Assembly (NCBI RefSeq): GCF_004331265.1 | Contig: NZ_SJOO01000002.1 | Coordinates: 248,001-312,000, forward strand | Direction of reading: 5' to 3' | Source of the DNA: Enterobacter wuhouensis | GTDB taxonomy: Bacteria > Pseudomonadota > Gammaproteobacteria > Enterobacterales > Enterobacteriaceae | DNA length: 64,000 nucleotides | In this document: in pieces, positions 1 to 11,104 of the stretch | How positions within the stretch are numbered: the first letter of the stretch is position 1 | Layout of the letters: each line of letters begins with the position of its first letter | The notes under the pieces: model-generated | What the model was told of the DNA's origin: nothing | The model's input: the letters and a program-made list of their open reading frames with translations, nothing else | Databases searched by the model: none | Made by a program: the position numbers and the translations under genes

Positions 1-255
1 CGCTTCCAGAATGGAGTCTTTGCAGAACGGGGCCGGAACGTAGATCACGGTCGCGGTTGCGCCCGTCGCTTCTACCGCTTCACGCACGGTGTTGAACACC
101 GGCAGGCCCAGGTGCGTGGTGCCGCCTTTACCTGGCGTTACGCCGCCAACCATCTGCGTACCGTAGGCAATCGCCTGTTCGGAGTGGAAAGTCCCCTGGC
201 TACCGGTGAAGCCCTGGCAGATAACCTTGGTATCTTTATTAATTAAAACGGACAT
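1..255 (-). CDS. sucD: Succinyl-CoA synthetase alpha subunit (N-terminal part)
   Basis: The alpha subunit pairs with SucC to interconvert succinyl-CoA and succinate with substrate-level ATP formation in the TCA cycle. The visible 85 codons begin [20 protein letters not shown], the typical start of the CoA-binding Rossmann domain, and include the GGVTPGKGG loop. The catalytic phospho-histidine lies beyond the window edge. The start codon overlaps the sucC stop by one base (TAATG), so the two subunits are probably translationally coupled. The gene is cut by the left edge, not truncated biologically. Confidence 0.97.
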   Translation of the reverse strand, partial: MSVLINKDTKVICQGFTGSQGTFHSEQAIAYGTQMVGGVTPGKGGTTHLGLPVFNTVREAVEATGATATVIYVPAPFCKDSILEA

Positions 256-1421
256 TATTTCCCCTCCACTGCGGCAACAACCTGCTGAGCTGCATCCGTC
301 AGACTTTTCGCTGCAATAATATTCAGGCCGCTGTCAGCCAGTTTTTTCGCGCCGAGTTCAGCGTTGTTACCTTCCAGACGCACAACAACCGGAACGTTAA
401 CGCCCACTTCTTCAACCGCACCGATGATACCGTCTGCGATCAGGTCGCAACGCACGATACCGCCGAAGATGTTCACCAGAACCGCCTTCACGTTATCGTC
501 AGAGAGGATGATTTTGAACGCTTCGGTTACGCGCTCTTTGGTTGCGCCACCGCCCACGTCGAGGAAGTTTGCTGGCTCACCGCCGTGCAGCTTAACGATG
601 TCCATGGTGCCCATTGCCAGGCCCGCACCGTTAACCATGCAGCCGATGTTGCCATCCAGCGCCACGTAGTTCAGCTCCCACTGTGCAGCCTGCGCTTCAC
701 GCGGGTCTTCCTGAGACTGGTCGCGCATTTCGCGCAGATCGGACTGGCGGAACAGCGCGTTGCCGTCAGCGCCCAGCTTGCCGTCGAGGCAGATCAGGTC
801 GCCCTGGGTGGTGATCACCAGCGGGTTGATCTCGATCAGCGCCAGATCGCGCTCCAGGAAGATGTTCGCCAGACCCATGAAGATCTTGGTGAACTGCTGA
901 ACCAGCTTGCCTTCCAGACCCAGCTTGAACGCCAGCTCGCGACCCTGGTAGGGCATTGGGCCTGCCAGCGGATCGATTGCCACTTTGTGGATCAGGTGCG
1001 GGGTCTCTTCCGCCACTTTCTCGATTTCCACGCCGCCTTCGGTAGACGCCATGAACACCACGCGACGGGAGCTACGGTCAACAACCGCGCCCAGGTACAG
1101 TTCTTTCGCGATGTCGGTCGCCGCTTCAACCAGGATCTGGTTTACCGGCTGGCCGTTTGCATCTGTCTGGTAGGTGACCAGGCGCTTGCCGAGCCAATGT
1201 TCAGCAAAGGCGCGGATTTCTTCTTTGCTCTTAACAACCTTCACACCGCCCGCTTTACCACGGCCACCAGCGTGAACCTGACATTTAACTACCCACGGGC
1301 CGGAACCGATTTTAGATGCGGCTTCTTCTGCTTCACGCGGGGTAGTACAGGCATAACCCACCGGAGCCGGTAAGCCATACCGGGCAAACAGCTGTTTGGC
1401 CTGATATTCATGTAAGTTCAT
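255..1421 (-). CDS. sucC: Succinyl-CoA synthetase beta subunit (ADP-forming)
   Basis: The beta subunit binds nucleotide and Mg2+ and forms the heterotetrameric TCA-cycle enzyme with SucD. The product is 388 aa, the usual length. It starts [20 protein letters not shown] with an N-terminal ATP-grasp domain, contains the glycine-rich [13 protein letters not shown] nucleotide loop near residues 50-62, and ends with the CoA-ligase domain carrying [10 protein letters not shown]. It follows sucB after 117 bp that hold a REP-like hairpin, and overlaps sucD by one base. The order sucA-B-C-D is the standard enterobacterial operon. Confidence 0.98.
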   Translation of the reverse strand: MNLHEYQAKQLFARYGLPAPVGYACTTPREAEEAASKIGSGPWVVKCQVHAGGRGKAGGVKVVKSKEEIRAFAEHWLGKRLVTYQTDANGQPVNQILVEAATDIAKELYLGAVVDRSSRRVVFMASTEGGVEIEKVAEETPHLIHKVAIDPLAGPMPYQGRELAFKLGLEGKLVQQFTKIFMGLANIFLERDLALIEINPLVITTQGDLICLDGKLGADGNALFRQSDLREMRDQSQEDPREAQAAQWELNYVALDGNIGCMVNGAGLAMGTMDIVKLHGGEPANFLDVGGGATKERVTEAFKIILSDDNVKAVLVNIFGGIVRCDLIADGIIGAVEEVGVNVPVVVRLEGNNAELGAKKLADSGLNIIAAKSLTDAAQQVVAAVEGK

Positions 1422-1460
1422 GTGTTCTATCCATCCTTCAGGGTAATCGTTATCTTCAAA

Positions 1461-1517
1461 CCTGTAGACCGGCGCGATCTGTGTGCCGGATGGCGCTACG
1501 CTTATCCGGCCTACAGG
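1461..1517. repeat. REP-like palindrome between sucB and sucC
   Basis: The outer arms CCTGTAG and CTACAGG enclose the typical REP core (GCCGGATGGCGCTACGC followed by TTATCCGGC). It lies inside the sucABCD transcription unit. By analogy with other REP units it may affect 3'-end stability of the sucAB message or bind gyrase/IHF; this is inference. Confidence 0.75.
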
Positions 1518-1538
1518 GCAGGTGATGCTAAATAGTAA

Positions 1539-2759
1539 CTAGACGTCCAGCAGCAGACGCGTTGGATCTTCCAGCAGCTCTTTAATCGCGACCAGGAAGC
1601 CCACGGACTCGCGGCCGTCGATCAGGCGGTGATCGTAAGAGAGCGCCAGGTACATCATCGGCAGGATCTCCACTTTACCGTCTACCGCCATCGGGCGATC
1701 TTTAATGGCATGCATACCCAGGATCGCGCTCTGCGGCGGGTTAATGATCGGGGTAGACATCAGCGAGCCGAATACGCCGCCGTTGGTAATGGTAAAGTTA
1801 CCGCCGGTCAGGTCGTCTACGGTCAGCTTGCCGTCGCGGCCTTTCACAGCCAGCTCTTTAATGTTTTTCTCGATGTCAGCCATACCCAGGGTATCCACAT
1901 CGCGCAGAACCGGGGTCACCAGGCCGCGTGGAGTAGACACCGCCATGCTGACGTCGAAATAGTTGTGGTAAACCACGTCATCGCCGTCGATAGAGGCGTT
2001 CACTTCCGGGTAGCGTTTCAGCGCTTCAACCACCGCCTTCACGTAGAAGGACATAAAGCCCAGACGGATACCGTGACGTTTTTCAAACGCGTCACCGTAC
2101 TGCTTACGCAGGTCCATGATTGGCTTCATGTTCACTTCGTTGAAGGTGGTCAGCATCGCGGTGGAGTTTTTCGCTTCCAGCAGACGCTCGGCCACGCGCT
2201 TGCGCAGGCGGGTCATCGGCACGCGTTTTTCGCTGCGGGCGCCCAGAGCAGGCTGCGCTGCCGGTGCCGCCGCAGGGGCTTTCGCTTCTGCCTGAGCAGG
2301 CGCTTTCGCCAGGTGCTTGTCGATGTCTTCGCGAGTCAGACGACCGCCCACGCCGGTGCCTTTGATGGCGGCCGGGTCAAGGCTGTGTTCAGCCAGCAGG
2401 CGACGGATCGCCGGGCTCAGCGCATCGTTTGTCTGCTCTTCCAGAGAGGCCTGCTGGCGCTGCGCTGGGGTAGACGCTTTTTCTTCAGACTTGGCGCTGG
2501 ACTCTTTGCCCGCGCTGTTGCCTTCACGCAGGCGGCCCAGGATCTGACGAGAGGTAACGGTGGTACCTTCATCTTCCAGCACCGCGTCCAGAACGCCGTC
2601 CGCCGAAGCCGGTACTTCCAGTACCACTTTGTCAGTTTCGATTTCTACCAGCACTTCATCGCGCTTAACGGCATCGCCTGGTTTTTTGTGCCAGGTGGCG
2701 ACGGTCGCATCTGCTACGGATTCAGGCAGGTCGGGAACAAGAATATCTACGCTACTCAT
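1539..2759 (-). CDS. sucB: Dihydrolipoamide succinyltransferase, E2 of 2-oxoglutarate dehydrogenase
   Basis: The E2 core of the 2-oxoglutarate dehydrogenase complex transfers the succinyl group from lipoyl-lysine to CoA. The 406-aa product has an N-terminal lipoyl domain with lysine 44 in the ETDKV motif. An Ala/Pro/Lys-rich linker leads to a peripheral-subunit-binding domain (around [11 protein letters not shown], residues 115-150). The C-terminal acyltransferase domain has the catalytic [11 protein letters not shown] motif (His377, Asp381). It begins 14 bp after sucA and forms the complex with SucA and Lpd, which is not in this window. Confidence 0.98.
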   Translation of the reverse strand: MSSVDILVPDLPESVADATVATWHKKPGDAVKRDEVLVEIETDKVVLEVPASADGVLDAVLEDEGTTVTSRQILGRLREGNSAGKESSAKSEEKASTPAQRQQASLEEQTNDALSPAIRRLLAEHSLDPAAIKGTGVGGRLTREDIDKHLAKAPAQAEAKAPAAAPAAQPALGARSEKRVPMTRLRKRVAERLLEAKNSTAMLTTFNEVNMKPIMDLRKQYGDAFEKRHGIRLGFMSFYVKAVVEALKRYPEVNASIDGDDVVYHNYFDVSMAVSTPRGLVTPVLRDVDTLGMADIEKNIKELAVKGRDGKLTVDDLTGGNFTITNGGVFGSLMSTPIINPPQSAILGMHAIKDRPMAVDGKVEILPMMYLALSYDHRLIDGRESVGFLVAIKELLEDPTRLLLDV

Positions 2760-2773
2760 TTTGTATCCTTTAA

Positions 2774-5581
2774 TTAATCGACGTTCAGCGCGTCATTGAC
2801 CAGATCTTGTTGCTGCTTCTGGTGAACGGACATATACCCTACCGCCGGAGAGGCGGAGGCCGGGCGACCTGCATAGCGCAGGGCTGACCCAAATGGAATC
2901 ACTTCACGGAAATGATGCTGGCTGCAGTACCATGCGCCCTGGTTGAGCGGCTCTTCCTGGCACCAGACAAAATCATGTACGTGAGCATATTGTTTCAGCA
3001 CGTCCTGCATCGCCTGATGCGGGAACGGATAAAGCTGTTCGATACGCACGATGGCGACATCTTTCTGATCGTTCTTGCGGCGCTGTTCCAGCAGGTCGTA
3101 ATAAACCTTACCAGAACACATTACAACGCGCTTAACGCCTTTCGGGTCCAGCTCGTCCACTTCGCCGATAGCCGGCAGGAAGGTGCCGTTAGCCAGCTCA
3201 TCCAGGCTTGAAACCGCCAGCGGATGACGCAGCAGCGATTTCGGTGACATCACCACCAGCGGACGGCGCATACCGCGAAGCGCCTGACGACGCAGCATGT
3301 GGTACACCTGAGCCGGGGTAGACGGCACGCAGACCTGCATGTTCTGCTCGGCGCAAAGCTGCAGATAACGTTCCAGACGCGCGGAGGAGTGCTCCGGCCC
3401 CTGCCCTTCGTAACCGTGCGGCAGCAGCATCACCAGGCCACACATGCGGCCCCACTTCTGCTCGCCGGAGGAGATGAACTGGTCGATAACCACCTGCGCA
3501 CCGTTGGCGAAGTCGCCGAACTGCGCTTCCCAGATGGTCAGGGTGCGTGGTTCAGCGGTGGCGTAACCGTATTCGAAGGCCAGCACCGCTTCTTCAGACA
3601 GCACGGAGTCCCAGACCTTGAACTGGCCCTGACCGTTGTGCACGTGCTGCAGCGGGGTATAGGTTGAACCGTTAGACTGGTTGTGAACCACCGCGTGACG
3701 GTGGAAGAAGGTGCCGCGGCCCGCATCCTCACCGGACAGACGAACGGGAATGCCCTCGTCAACCAGCGTTGCGTAAGCCAGGGTTTCCGCGCCGCCCCAG
3801 TCGAACAGCTTCTCGCCTGCCGCCATGGCCTGACGGTCGCCGTAGATTTTCGCTACGCGAGACTGCATTTCGATTGCGTCCGGTACGGTGCTGATGCGTT
3901 TAGCCAGCTCCTGCAGGCGCTTCATCTCAACCTTGTTCGGGTAGCTCTCATCCCACTCGTGGTTGAGGTAAGGCGACCAGGTAAAGGAGTGCATGTTCAT
4001 TGGGCGCAGCTCTTTCACTACGCACTCACCCGCATCCAGCGCGTCGCGGTAAAGATTGACCAGCTCGGTCGCATCTTCCAGCGTCGCCACTTTTTCGCTC
4101 TCCAGCTTGTCAGCATAGATTTTACGCGGCGTCGGGTGCTTTTTGATTTTCTGATACATCAGCGGCTGGGTTGCGCTTGGCTCATCCGCTTCGTTGTGGC
4201 CGTGACGGCGATAGCAGAACAGGTCAATCAGCACGTCGCGTTTGAAGGTATTACGGTAGTCCAGCGCCAGACGGGTGACGAAAGCAACGGCTTCCGGATC
4301 ATCCGCGTTTACGTGGAAGATTGGCGCCTGCACCATCTTACCGATGTCGGTGCAGTACGGCGTAGAACGCGCGTCCAGCGGGTTAGAGGTGGTGAAGCCC
4401 ACCTGGTTGTTGATCACGATGCGAACGGTACCGCCCACTTCGTAACCACGCGCTTTCGACATGTTCAGGGTTTCCTGAACCACGCCCTGGCCGGTAATTG
4501 CCGCATCACCGTGAATGGTGATTGGCAAGACTTTGTTGCTGCTCGGCTCGTCCAGACGATCCAGACGCGCACGAACGGAACCGATCACCACCGGGCTGAC
4601 GATTTCCAGATGCGACGGGTTAAACGCCAGCGCCAGGTGAACCAGGCCGCCATCGGTTTCGATATCAGACGAGAAGCCCATGTGGTACTTCACGTCGCCG
4701 GTGCCGAGGTGTTCTTTATGCTTGCCCGCGAACTCGTCGAACAGGTCCTGCGGTTTTTTACCCAGCACGTTGACCAGCACGTTCAGACGACCGCGGTGCG
4801 CCATGCCCAGCACCACTTCACGGGTACCGCTGTTGCCCGCATGGCGGATCAGCTCTTTCAGCATGGGCACTAACGCGTCGCCGCCTTCCAGCGAGAAGCG
4901 TTTTGCACCCGGGAATTTCGCACCCAGATAACGCTCAAGGCCTTCTGCTGCGGTCAGTTCGTTCAGGAAGCGTTTTTTCTCTTCCGTCGAGAAGTTGGCG
5001 TGACCCGCCACGGATTCGATACGCTGTTGGATCCAGCGTTTCTCTTCGGTGGAGGTAATGTGCATATATTCCGCGCCGATGGAGCCGCAGTAGGTCTGCT
5101 TGAGCGCATCAATCAGCTCGCCCAGCTTCATCGTGTCTTTGCCGATAGCAAAAGAACCTACGTTAAAGCTTTCCTGGAAATCGGCCTCGGTCAGATCGTG
5201 ATACGCCGGATCGAGATCCGCGACACGATCCTGCTGCCACAGTCCCAGCGGATCGAGATTCGCATGCTGGTGACCGCGGAAGCGATAAGCGTTGATAAGC
5301 TGCAGGACTTTAACCTGCTTCGCATTGGTGTCAGGGTCGGAAATCGCAGAAGAGTAACGTGAGGCATCCTTCGCCAGACGGCGGAAATAATCACGTGTTT
5401 TGGAGTGGAATTGATCCGGTTTGACTCCCGTGCCAGGCAACTCCTGGAACATGGAACGCCAGTTTGCGTCCACTGAGTCAGGATCGGTTAAGAAGTCTTC
5501 ATAGAGCTGTTCAATCCAGCTCTGGTTTGCACCAGAAAGGAAAGAAGAGTCCAGCCAGGCTTTCATTGCGCCGTTCTGCAT
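2774..5581 (-). CDS. sucA: 2-oxoglutarate dehydrogenase E1 component
   Basis: This thiamine-diphosphate enzyme decarboxylates 2-oxoglutarate and passes the succinyl group to SucB. The product is 935 aa, close to the usual 933. The N-terminus ([20 protein letters not shown]) is the E2-binding segment. The ThDP motif runs from [10 protein letters not shown] to NNQVGFTTS in the middle of the protein, and the C-terminal third is the transketolase-like pyrimidine-binding domain. The nearest in-frame Met after MQNGA is MKAWLDS; the longer start is kept because it matches the family. It lies 269 bp downstream of sdhB. Confidence 0.98.
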   Translation of the reverse strand: MQNGAMKAWLDSSFLSGANQSWIEQLYEDFLTDPDSVDANWRSMFQELPGTGVKPDQFHSKTRDYFRRLAKDASRYSSAISDPDTNAKQVKVLQLINAYRFRGHQHANLDPLGLWQQDRVADLDPAYHDLTEADFQESFNVGSFAIGKDTMKLGELIDALKQTYCGSIGAEYMHITSTEEKRWIQQRIESVAGHANFSTEEKKRFLNELTAAEGLERYLGAKFPGAKRFSLEGGDALVPMLKELIRHAGNSGTREVVLGMAHRGRLNVLVNVLGKKPQDLFDEFAGKHKEHLGTGDVKYHMGFSSDIETDGGLVHLALAFNPSHLEIVSPVVIGSVRARLDRLDEPSSNKVLPITIHGDAAITGQGVVQETLNMSKARGYEVGGTVRIVINNQVGFTTSNPLDARSTPYCTDIGKMVQAPIFHVNADDPEAVAFVTRLALDYRNTFKRDVLIDLFCYRRHGHNEADEPSATQPLMYQKIKKHPTPRKIYADKLESEKVATLEDATELVNLYRDALDAGECVVKELRPMNMHSFTWSPYLNHEWDESYPNKVEMKRLQELAKRISTVPDAIEMQSRVAKIYGDRQAMAAGEKLFDWGGAETLAYATLVDEGIPVRLSGEDAGRGTFFHRHAVVHNQSNGSTYTPLQHVHNGQGQFKVWDSVLSEEAVLAFEYGYATAEPRTLTIWEAQFGDFANGAQVVIDQFISSGEQKWGRMCGLVMLLPHGYEGQGPEHSSARLERYLQLCAEQNMQVCVPSTPAQVYHMLRRQALRGMRRPLVVMSPKSLLRHPLAVSSLDELANGTFLPAIGEVDELDPKGVKRVVMCSGKVYYDLLEQRRKNDQKDVAIVRIEQLYPFPHQAMQDVLKQYAHVHDFVWCQEEPLNQGAWYCSQHHFREVIPFGSALRYAGRPASASPAVGYMSVHQKQQQDLVNDALNVD

Positions 5582-5718
5582 CGTGATCCCTTAAGCATTT
5601 TTATGCTTACTTTCGCCGTAGAAACTACCACGCACACCGCGTGTACGTGCCGGGGTTCACCTGCGAGCTCTTTTCATTTGGCCCGCGAAGGAACCTTTAG
5701 AAACTGTCTTAAGGGTTT

Positions 5719-5828
5719 CCCCTCACCCCGACCCTCTCCCGTGGGGAGAGGGGGAAGGTCGTCGGCAGTTTTTAAAGATTTCCTGCAATCTGTTCCCTCT
5801 CCCTTAGGGAGAGGGTTAGGGTGAGGGG
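5719..5828. repeat. Head-to-head GC-rich palindromic repeat pair (sdhB-sucA)
   Basis: The left unit, CCCTCACCCCGACCCTCTCC followed by a short hairpin (5720-5752), is mirrored by a right unit reading CCCTCTCCCTTAGGGAGAGG and continuing GTTAGGGTGAGGGG (5795-5828). The whole is a large inverted repeat with two internal hairpins. The same element type recurs at 48044-48078 and twice near 59650-59834. It sits between sdhCDAB and sucABCD, which in E. coli are partly cotranscribed. It has no coding content. Confidence 0.8.
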
Positions 5829-5850
5829 AACAGCGCTCCCCTCTCACTAC

Positions 5851-6567
5851 TTACGCACTGCGCTGCAGCAGCATCGACTTAATATGGCCGATAGCGCGCG
5901 TCGGGTTCAGCCCCTTAGGACATACACTGACGCAGTTCATGATGCTATGGCAGCGGAATACGCTGAAAGCGTCACTCAGTCCTTCCAGACGGTTATCGGT
6001 TTCGGTGTCGCGGCTATCGATCAGGAAGCGATAGGCAGCCAGCAGGCCGGCCGGGCCGATAAACTTGTCCGGGTTCCACCAGAACGACGGGCAGGACGTA
6101 GAACAACATGCGCAGAGAATACACTCGTACAGCCCATCGAGTTTTTCACGCTGCTCAGGAGACTGCAGGTGCTCACGAGCGGGTGGATTTTGCCCATTAT
6201 TCAATAAGTAAGGCTTAATCTTCTCATATTGTGCATAGAATTGCCCCATGTCTACCACCAAATCACGCACGACCGGCAGGCCAGGCAGAGGACGGATAAC
6301 AATTTTCTGACCAGGACGCTGCAGCGCCGAAATTGGCGTGATGCAGGCCAGGCCGTTTTTGCCGTTCATGTTCACGCCGTCGGAGCCACAGACCCCTTCA
6401 CGGCAGGAGCGGCGGAACGACAGCGTTGGATCTTTTTCCTTCAGCTGCATCAGGGCATCCAGCAGCATCATGTCGCGACCTTCTTCCGCTTCCAGGGTGT
6501 AATCCTGCATGCGCGGAGCGTCGTCTACATCCGGGTTATAACGATAAACTGAGAATTCGAGTTTCAT
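5851..6567 (-). CDS. sdhB: Succinate dehydrogenase iron-sulfur subunit
   Basis: SdhB relays electrons from SdhA flavin to ubiquinone at the membrane anchor SdhCD (complex II). All three cluster ligand sets are visible in the 238-aa product: SCREGVCGSDG for [2Fe-2S], CILCACCSTSCP for [4Fe-4S], and CHSIMNCVSVCPKGLNP for [3Fe-4S]. It is last in sdhCDAB, 15 bp after sdhA. Length and motifs are standard. Confidence 0.98.
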   Translation of the reverse strand: MKLEFSVYRYNPDVDDAPRMQDYTLEAEEGRDMMLLDALMQLKEKDPTLSFRRSCREGVCGSDGVNMNGKNGLACITPISALQRPGQKIVIRPLPGLPVVRDLVVDMGQFYAQYEKIKPYLLNNGQNPPAREHLQSPEQREKLDGLYECILCACCSTSCPSFWWNPDKFIGPAGLLAAYRFLIDSRDTETDNRLEGLSDAFSVFRCHSIMNCVSVCPKGLNPTRAIGHIKSMLLQRSA

Positions 6568-6582
6568 TGTCCTGTCTCCGCA

Positions 6583-8349
6583 TTAATAAGTACGAATCTT
6601 CGGCGGGAACGCCGGACGCAGTTTCGGTTCCATGTTGACGCTACGACGCGTCATGGATTCCGACTCTGGCAGATACAGGGAATGGCACAGCCAGTTTTCG
6701 TCATCACGATCCGGGTAGTCGAAGCGGCTATGCGCGCCACGGCTCTCGGTACGGAAGTTTGCCGACACCGCAGTGGCGTAGGCGGTTTCCATCAGGTTAT
6801 CCAGCTCCAGACACTCAACGCGCTGGGTGTTGAACTCGCTGGAGGTGTCGTCCAGACGGGCATTTTTCAGACGCTCGCGGATCGCTTTCAGCTGCTCAAG
6901 CCCTTTCGCCATAGCGTCACCTTCACGGAACACCGAGAAGTTGTGCTGCATACACTCCTGCAGCGCCTTGCGGATTTCCACCGGATCTTCGCCGTTACGG
7001 TTGCCGTTCCAGCGGTTGAGGCGCTCAAGGGAAGCGTCAATTTCTGCATCAGTTGCGTCCAGCAGGTCACCCTGCTCGGCAATGGATTCCTGCAGATGCA
7101 GACCCACGGCGCGACCAAACACCACCAGGTCCAGCAGGGAGTTGCCGCCCAGGCGGTTTGCGCCGTGTACGGATACGCAGGCAATTTCGCCCACCGCGAA
7201 CAGGCCAGGAATGACCACGTCTTCGCCCTGCTCGTTCACGGTCAGCGCCTGACCGGTCACTTTGGTCGGAATACCGCCCATCATGTAGTGACAGGTTGGG
7301 ATAACCGGAATCGGCTCTTTCACCGGGTCGACGTGCGCGAAGGTGCGGGACAGCTCCAGAATGCCCGGCAGACGGGATTCCAGCACTTCTTTACCCAGAT
7401 GGTCGAGCTTCAGCTTCGCGTGTGGACCCCATGGGCCGTCACAGCCGCGGCCTTCACGGATTTCGATCATGATGGAACGCGCCACCACGTCACGACCCGC
7501 CAGGTCTTTCGCATTCGGGGCATAACGCTCCATGAAGCGCTCGCCGTGTTTGTTCAGCAGGTAACCGCCTTCACCGCGGCAGCCTTCCGTGACCAGAACG
7601 CCCGCACCGGCGATACCGGTTGGGTGGAACTGCCACATCTCCATATCCTGTACCGGCACGCCCGCACGGATAGCCATACCGACGCCGTCACCGGTGTTGA
7701 TGTGGGCGTTGGTGGTGGACTGATAGATACGGCCTGCGCCGCCGGTCGCCAGCACGGTTGCACGCGCTTTGAAGTAGACCACTTCACCGGTTTCGATGCA
7801 CAGCGCGGTACACCCGACGACGGCGCCATCGGCGTTTTTCACCAGATCCAGCGCGTACCACTCGGAGAAGATGGTGGTATGGTTTTTCAGGTTTTGCTGA
7901 TACAGGGTGTGCAGCAGCGCGTGACCGGTACGGTCAGCCGCTGCCGCGGTACGCGCCGCCTGCTCGCCGCCGAAATCTTTCGACTGGCCGCCAAACGGAC
8001 GCTGATAGATGGTGCCATTTTCCAGACGGGAGAACGGCAGGCCCATATGGTCCAGCTCCAGAATCGCTTCCGGGCCGGTCTTACACATATATTCGATGGC
8101 GTCCTGGTCACCGATATAATCGGAACCTTTCACCGTATCGTACATGTGCCATTCCCAGTTATCTTCATGGGTGTTACCCAGCGCAACGGTAATACCGCCC
8201 TGCGCAGACACGGTGTGGGAACGGGTTGGGAAAACTTTAGAGAGCAGCGCACAGGTCTGGCCGCTCTGGGAAATTTGCAGCGCTGCGCGCATACCTGCGC
8301 CACCAGCACCAATCACAACAGCATCAAATTCTCTGACTGGCAGTTTCAT
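6583..8349 (-). CDS. sdhA: Succinate dehydrogenase flavoprotein subunit
   Basis: The catalytic subunit of complex II oxidises succinate to fumarate with covalent FAD. The start [20 protein letters not shown] is chosen over a methionine four codons upstream because it gives the family length of 588 aa. The N-terminal GAGGAGM is the dinucleotide fold. His45 in the motif SHTVSAQGG is the expected covalent FAD attachment residue. The start overlaps the sdhD stop by one base, as in E. coli. Confidence 0.98.
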   Translation of the reverse strand: MKLPVREFDAVVIGAGGAGMRAALQISQSGQTCALLSKVFPTRSHTVSAQGGITVALGNTHEDNWEWHMYDTVKGSDYIGDQDAIEYMCKTGPEAILELDHMGLPFSRLENGTIYQRPFGGQSKDFGGEQAARTAAAADRTGHALLHTLYQQNLKNHTTIFSEWYALDLVKNADGAVVGCTALCIETGEVVYFKARATVLATGGAGRIYQSTTNAHINTGDGVGMAIRAGVPVQDMEMWQFHPTGIAGAGVLVTEGCRGEGGYLLNKHGERFMERYAPNAKDLAGRDVVARSIMIEIREGRGCDGPWGPHAKLKLDHLGKEVLESRLPGILELSRTFAHVDPVKEPIPVIPTCHYMMGGIPTKVTGQALTVNEQGEDVVIPGLFAVGEIACVSVHGANRLGGNSLLDLVVFGRAVGLHLQESIAEQGDLLDATDAEIDASLERLNRWNGNRNGEDPVEIRKALQECMQHNFSVFREGDAMAKGLEQLKAIRERLKNARLDDTSSEFNTQRVECLELDNLMETAYATAVSANFRTESRGAHSRFDYPDRDDENWLCHSLYLPESESMTRRSVNMEPKLRPAFPPKIRTY

Positions 8350-8696
8350 TACACACCCCACACCACAACGAATCCATAAATAACGTAAACCACCAGTGCA
8401 ACGACAATAGCCAGCTGCAGAGGAAGGCGAATCGCCAGCGGTTTAACGTAATCGGTCAACACCTGCCACATGCCGATCCAGGCATGAATAAGGATGGAGA
8501 ACAGCGCCAGCAGGGTGAACACTTTGGTGAAGGCCGATCCGAAGAAACCGCTCCAGATCTCCCACGTCAGCGTGCCGCTGGTCGCGAAGAAACCGATCAT
8601 ATAGATGATGTAAAGCGTGAGGACGATGGCGGTAGCGCGGACCAGGATGAAGTCATGTACGCCGTTGCGTCCTAATGCCGAGGCGTTGCTTACCAT
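8349..8696 (-). CDS. sdhD: Succinate dehydrogenase membrane anchor subunit
   Basis: SdhD and SdhC form the haem b and ubiquinone-binding membrane domain of complex II. The 115-aa protein has three predicted transmembrane helices, and the second carries the [20 protein letters not shown] segment with the haem-ligand-region histidine. It overlaps sdhC by 7 bp and sdhA by 1 bp, so the operon is tightly coupled. In E. coli the sdhD start region is the RyhB target; I did not verify that pairing here. Confidence 0.97.
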   Translation of the reverse strand: MVSNASALGRNGVHDFILVRATAIVLTLYIIYMIGFFATSGTLTWEIWSGFFGSAFTKVFTLLALFSILIHAWIGMWQVLTDYVKPLAIRLPLQLAIVVALVVYVIYGFVVVWGV

Positions 8697-9079
8697 ACGA
8701 GAACTCCTGCGAGAAGTGAAAGCACGACAGTAATCACAAATGAAATGTTAGCGGAGCGTTTCCCAGCTTCGAATGTCTCTTCCAGGTAGCCAAAGTCCAT
8801 CAGCATATGGCGAACACCCACTACAACGTGGTACGCCAGCGCGGTCAGAATGCCCCACATGATAAATTTCACGAAGAAGCTGTTCATAATGGCGGAGGCC
8901 TGGAGGAATCCTTCAGGGGACGAGAGGCTGGTTCCCAGCAACCACAGCAGAATACCGACCGCCACAAACGTAATCACACCGGATACGCGGTGCAGAATGG
9001 ACGCTATTGCTGTTACAGGGAACCGGATCGTTTTGAGATCCAGATTGACAGGTCTTTGTTTTTTCACATTTCTTATCAT
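8690..9079 (-). CDS. sdhC: Succinate dehydrogenase cytochrome b556 subunit
   Basis: SdhC is the haem-binding membrane anchor of complex II and the first gene of sdhCDAB-sucABCD. The start [20 protein letters not shown] gives the standard 129 aa. An in-frame ATG five codons upstream (MWALF, 9094) is the main alternative, and earlier Mets fall in the leader. Three transmembrane helices are evident, and HRVSGVITF in helix 1 includes the conserved His-Arg-Ser quinone-site region. Confidence 0.96.
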   Translation of the reverse strand: MIRNVKKQRPVNLDLKTIRFPVTAIASILHRVSGVITFVAVGILLWLLGTSLSSPEGFLQASAIMNSFFVKFIMWGILTALAYHVVVGVRHMLMDFGYLEETFEAGKRSANISFVITVVLSLLAGVLVW

Positions 9080-9267
9080 GAATAACGCCCACATGCTGTT
9101 CTTATTGTTTCCTTCCTCCGGACTGCGATGCGGGTCAAGCAGCGTTCCTTTTCTATAACTGCGCGTCATGCAAAACATTGCTTCCAAATGCTAAAACGAC
9201 ACGTTACAACGCTGGGTGGCTCGGGATTGCAGGGTGTTCCGGAGACCTGGCGGCAGTATAGGCCGTT

Positions 9268-9300
9268 CACAAAATCATTACAATTAACCTACATACAGTT
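9268..9300 (-). promoter_or_regulatory. Candidate sdhC promoter
   Basis: On the minus strand a -35-like CCGACA is followed about 17 bp later by a -10-like TTGTAAT. This places the start roughly 190 nt upstream of sdhC, comparable with the long sdhC leader known in E. coli. Neither hexamer is strong, as expected for a regulated promoter. Assignment is by position and pattern only. Confidence 0.4.
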
Positions 9301-9320
9301 TGTCGGGTTTTCTCTGGAAC

Positions 9321-9336
9321 AGTGATCAGGGTCACG
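9321..9336. promoter_or_regulatory. CRP-type site in the sdhC-gltA divergent region
   Basis: AGTGA-TCAGGG-TCACG matches the CRP palindrome TGTGA-N6-TCACA at eight of ten key bases. It lies just upstream of the candidate sdhC promoter, where activation of sdhCDAB by CRP is known in E. coli. Confidence 0.6.
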
Positions 9337-9393
9337 ATAACAACATCTTTTTAATTTTTAATCATCTGATTTGACAAATGTTAAACAATATTG

Positions 9394-9423
9394 TTACAAA
9401 CGTCATCAGAAAAGGCATATAAT
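9394..9423 (+). promoter_or_regulatory. gltA distal promoter
   Basis: TTACAA and TATAAT are separated by 18 bp, predicting transcription from about 9430, some 300 nt before the gltA start. This agrees with the distal of two mapped E. coli gltA starts. A/T-rich ArcA-like GTTAA tracts (TGTTAAACAATATTGTTAC) overlap just upstream. The rest of 9080-9733 holds no convincing ORF. Confidence 0.55.
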
Positions 9424-9733
9424 GCGCAAAAGTTATGAGGTCTCTCTTTCACCTGACAAATAGTTATGTAACAGTGTGATGGTATTGACCGAAGTTATCA
9501 GGACAGTTATTAGTGATATACAGGTTTGAATAATTCGGACTGCAAAAACGCTGATTTGCTGTTATTTCACTGATATTTCATCCGTTTACCTGCAAGGCGC
9601 CATAGCTCTGTACCCTGGTTTCTCCTCGTGAGCTGAGCGGTAAGCCAAATAACAATCTGGTAACGGTGATTAACAGCTGAAGGCAAATCCGGTGAACAGC
9701 AGTCTTAAGCATAAGGCGCTAAGGAGACCGTAA

Positions 9734-11017
9734 ATGGCTGATACAAAGGCAAAGCTCACCCTGGGTGGTGACACTGCTATTGAACTGGATGTGCTAAAAG
9801 GCACGCTCGGTCAGGATGTTATTGATATCCGTACGCTGGGTTCCAAAGGAGTTTTCACCTTTGACCCTGGATTCACCTCTACCGCATCTTGCGAATCCAA
9901 AATCACCTACATTGACGGTGACGAAGGTATCCTGCTCCATCGCGGCTTCCCCATCGATCAGTTAGCCACCGAATCCAACTATCTGGAAGTGTGCTACATC
10001 CTGCTGAACGGCGAAAAGCCGACGCAGGCGCAGTACGATGAATTCAAAACCACCGTGACCCGTCACACCATGATCCATGAGCAGATTACCCGTCTGTTCC
10101 ATGCGTTCCGCCGTGACTCTCACCCGATGGCGGTCATGTGCGGGATTACCGGCGCGCTGGCGGCGTTCTACCACGACTCCCTTGACGTGAATAACCCGCG
10201 CCACCGTGATATCGCGGCGTTCCGCCTGCTGTCCAAAATGCCGACCATGGCAGCGATGTGCTACAAATATTCCATCGGCCAGCCGTTCGTGTATCCGCGC
10301 AACGACCTCTCCTACGCCGGTAACTTCCTGCGCATGATGTTCTCCACGCCGTGCGAAGAGTACGAAGTGAACCCGGTGCTGGAACGCGCGATGGACCGTA
10401 TCCTGATCCTGCACGCTGACCATGAACAGAACGCCTCTACCTCTACCGTCCGTACCGCGGGCTCTTCAGGCGCGAACCCGTTCGCCTGTATCGCTGCGGG
10501 CATCGCCTCCCTGTGGGGACCGGCGCACGGCGGCGCGAACGAAGCGGCACTGAAGATGCTGGAAGAGATCAGTACCGTTGAGCACATTCCTGAGTTCGTG
10601 CGTCGCGCGAAAGACAAGAATGACTCCTTCCGACTGATGGGCTTCGGCCACCGTGTTTACAAAAACTACGATCCGCGCGCTACCGTCATGCGTGAGACCT
10701 GCCACGAAGTGCTGAAAGAGCTGGGCACCAAAGATGACCTGCTGGAAGTGGCGATGGAGCTTGAACACATCGCGCTGAACGACCCGTACTTCATCGAGAA
10801 GAAACTCTACCCGAACGTCGATTTCTACTCTGGCATTATTCTGAAAGCGATGGGCATTCCGTCTTCCATGTTCACCGTGATCTTCGCCATGGCCCGTACC
10901 GTAGGCTGGATTGCGCACTGGAACGAAATGCACAGCGAAGGCATGAAAATCGCCCGTCCTCGTCAGCTGTATACCGGCTACGAGCAGCGTGATTTTAAGT
11001 CTGATATTAAGCGCTAA
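9734..11017 (+). CDS. gltA: Citrate synthase (type II, NADH-sensitive family)
   Basis: GltA condenses oxaloacetate and acetyl-CoA to open the TCA cycle. The 427-aa product is full length. Catalytic regions are intact: the [13 protein letters not shown] histidine, the [12 protein letters not shown] histidine, and the aspartate in the VDFYSG region. It is divergent from sdhC across a 654-bp control region, and an AAGGAGA ribosome site precedes the ATG. A BIME lies directly downstream. Confidence 0.99.
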   Translation: MADTKAKLTLGGDTAIELDVLKGTLGQDVIDIRTLGSKGVFTFDPGFTSTASCESKITYIDGDEGILLHRGFPIDQLATESNYLEVCYILLNGEKPTQAQYDEFKTTVTRHTMIHEQITRLFHAFRRDSHPMAVMCGITGALAAFYHDSLDVNNPRHRDIAAFRLLSKMPTMAAMCYKYSIGQPFVYPRNDLSYAGNFLRMMFSTPCEEYEVNPVLERAMDRILILHADHEQNASTSTVRTAGSSGANPFACIAAGIASLWGPAHGGANEAALKMLEEISTVEHIPEFVRRAKDKNDSFRLMGFGHRVYKNYDPRATVMRETCHEVLKELGTKDDLLEVAMELEHIALNDPYFIEKKLYPNVDFYSGIILKAMGIPSSMFTVIFAMARTVGWIAHWNEMHSEGMKIARPRQLYTGYEQRDFKSDIKR

Positions 11018-11024
11018 TAAACAC

Positions 11025-11104
11025 GCCCGGCGGCGCTTCGCTTGCCGGGCCTACAAGTGCGAAATGTAGGCCGGGTAAGGCGTAGCCGCCACCCGGCTTT
11101 TTTA
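11025..11104. repeat. BIME (paired REP units) between gltA and nei
   Basis: Two inverted REP units (GCCCGGCGGCGCTTCGCTTG and the mirrored TGTAGGCCGGGTAAGGCGTA) flank a short spacer and end in a T-run at 11098-11104. It separates the convergent genes gltA and nei and probably also acts as the gltA terminator. Confidence 0.85.

Noticed and set aside
6682..8379. 565-aa plus-strand reading frame opposite sdhA
   Set aside because: Antisense to the highly conserved sdhA. It arises from high GC codon bias and encodes no family-like motif.
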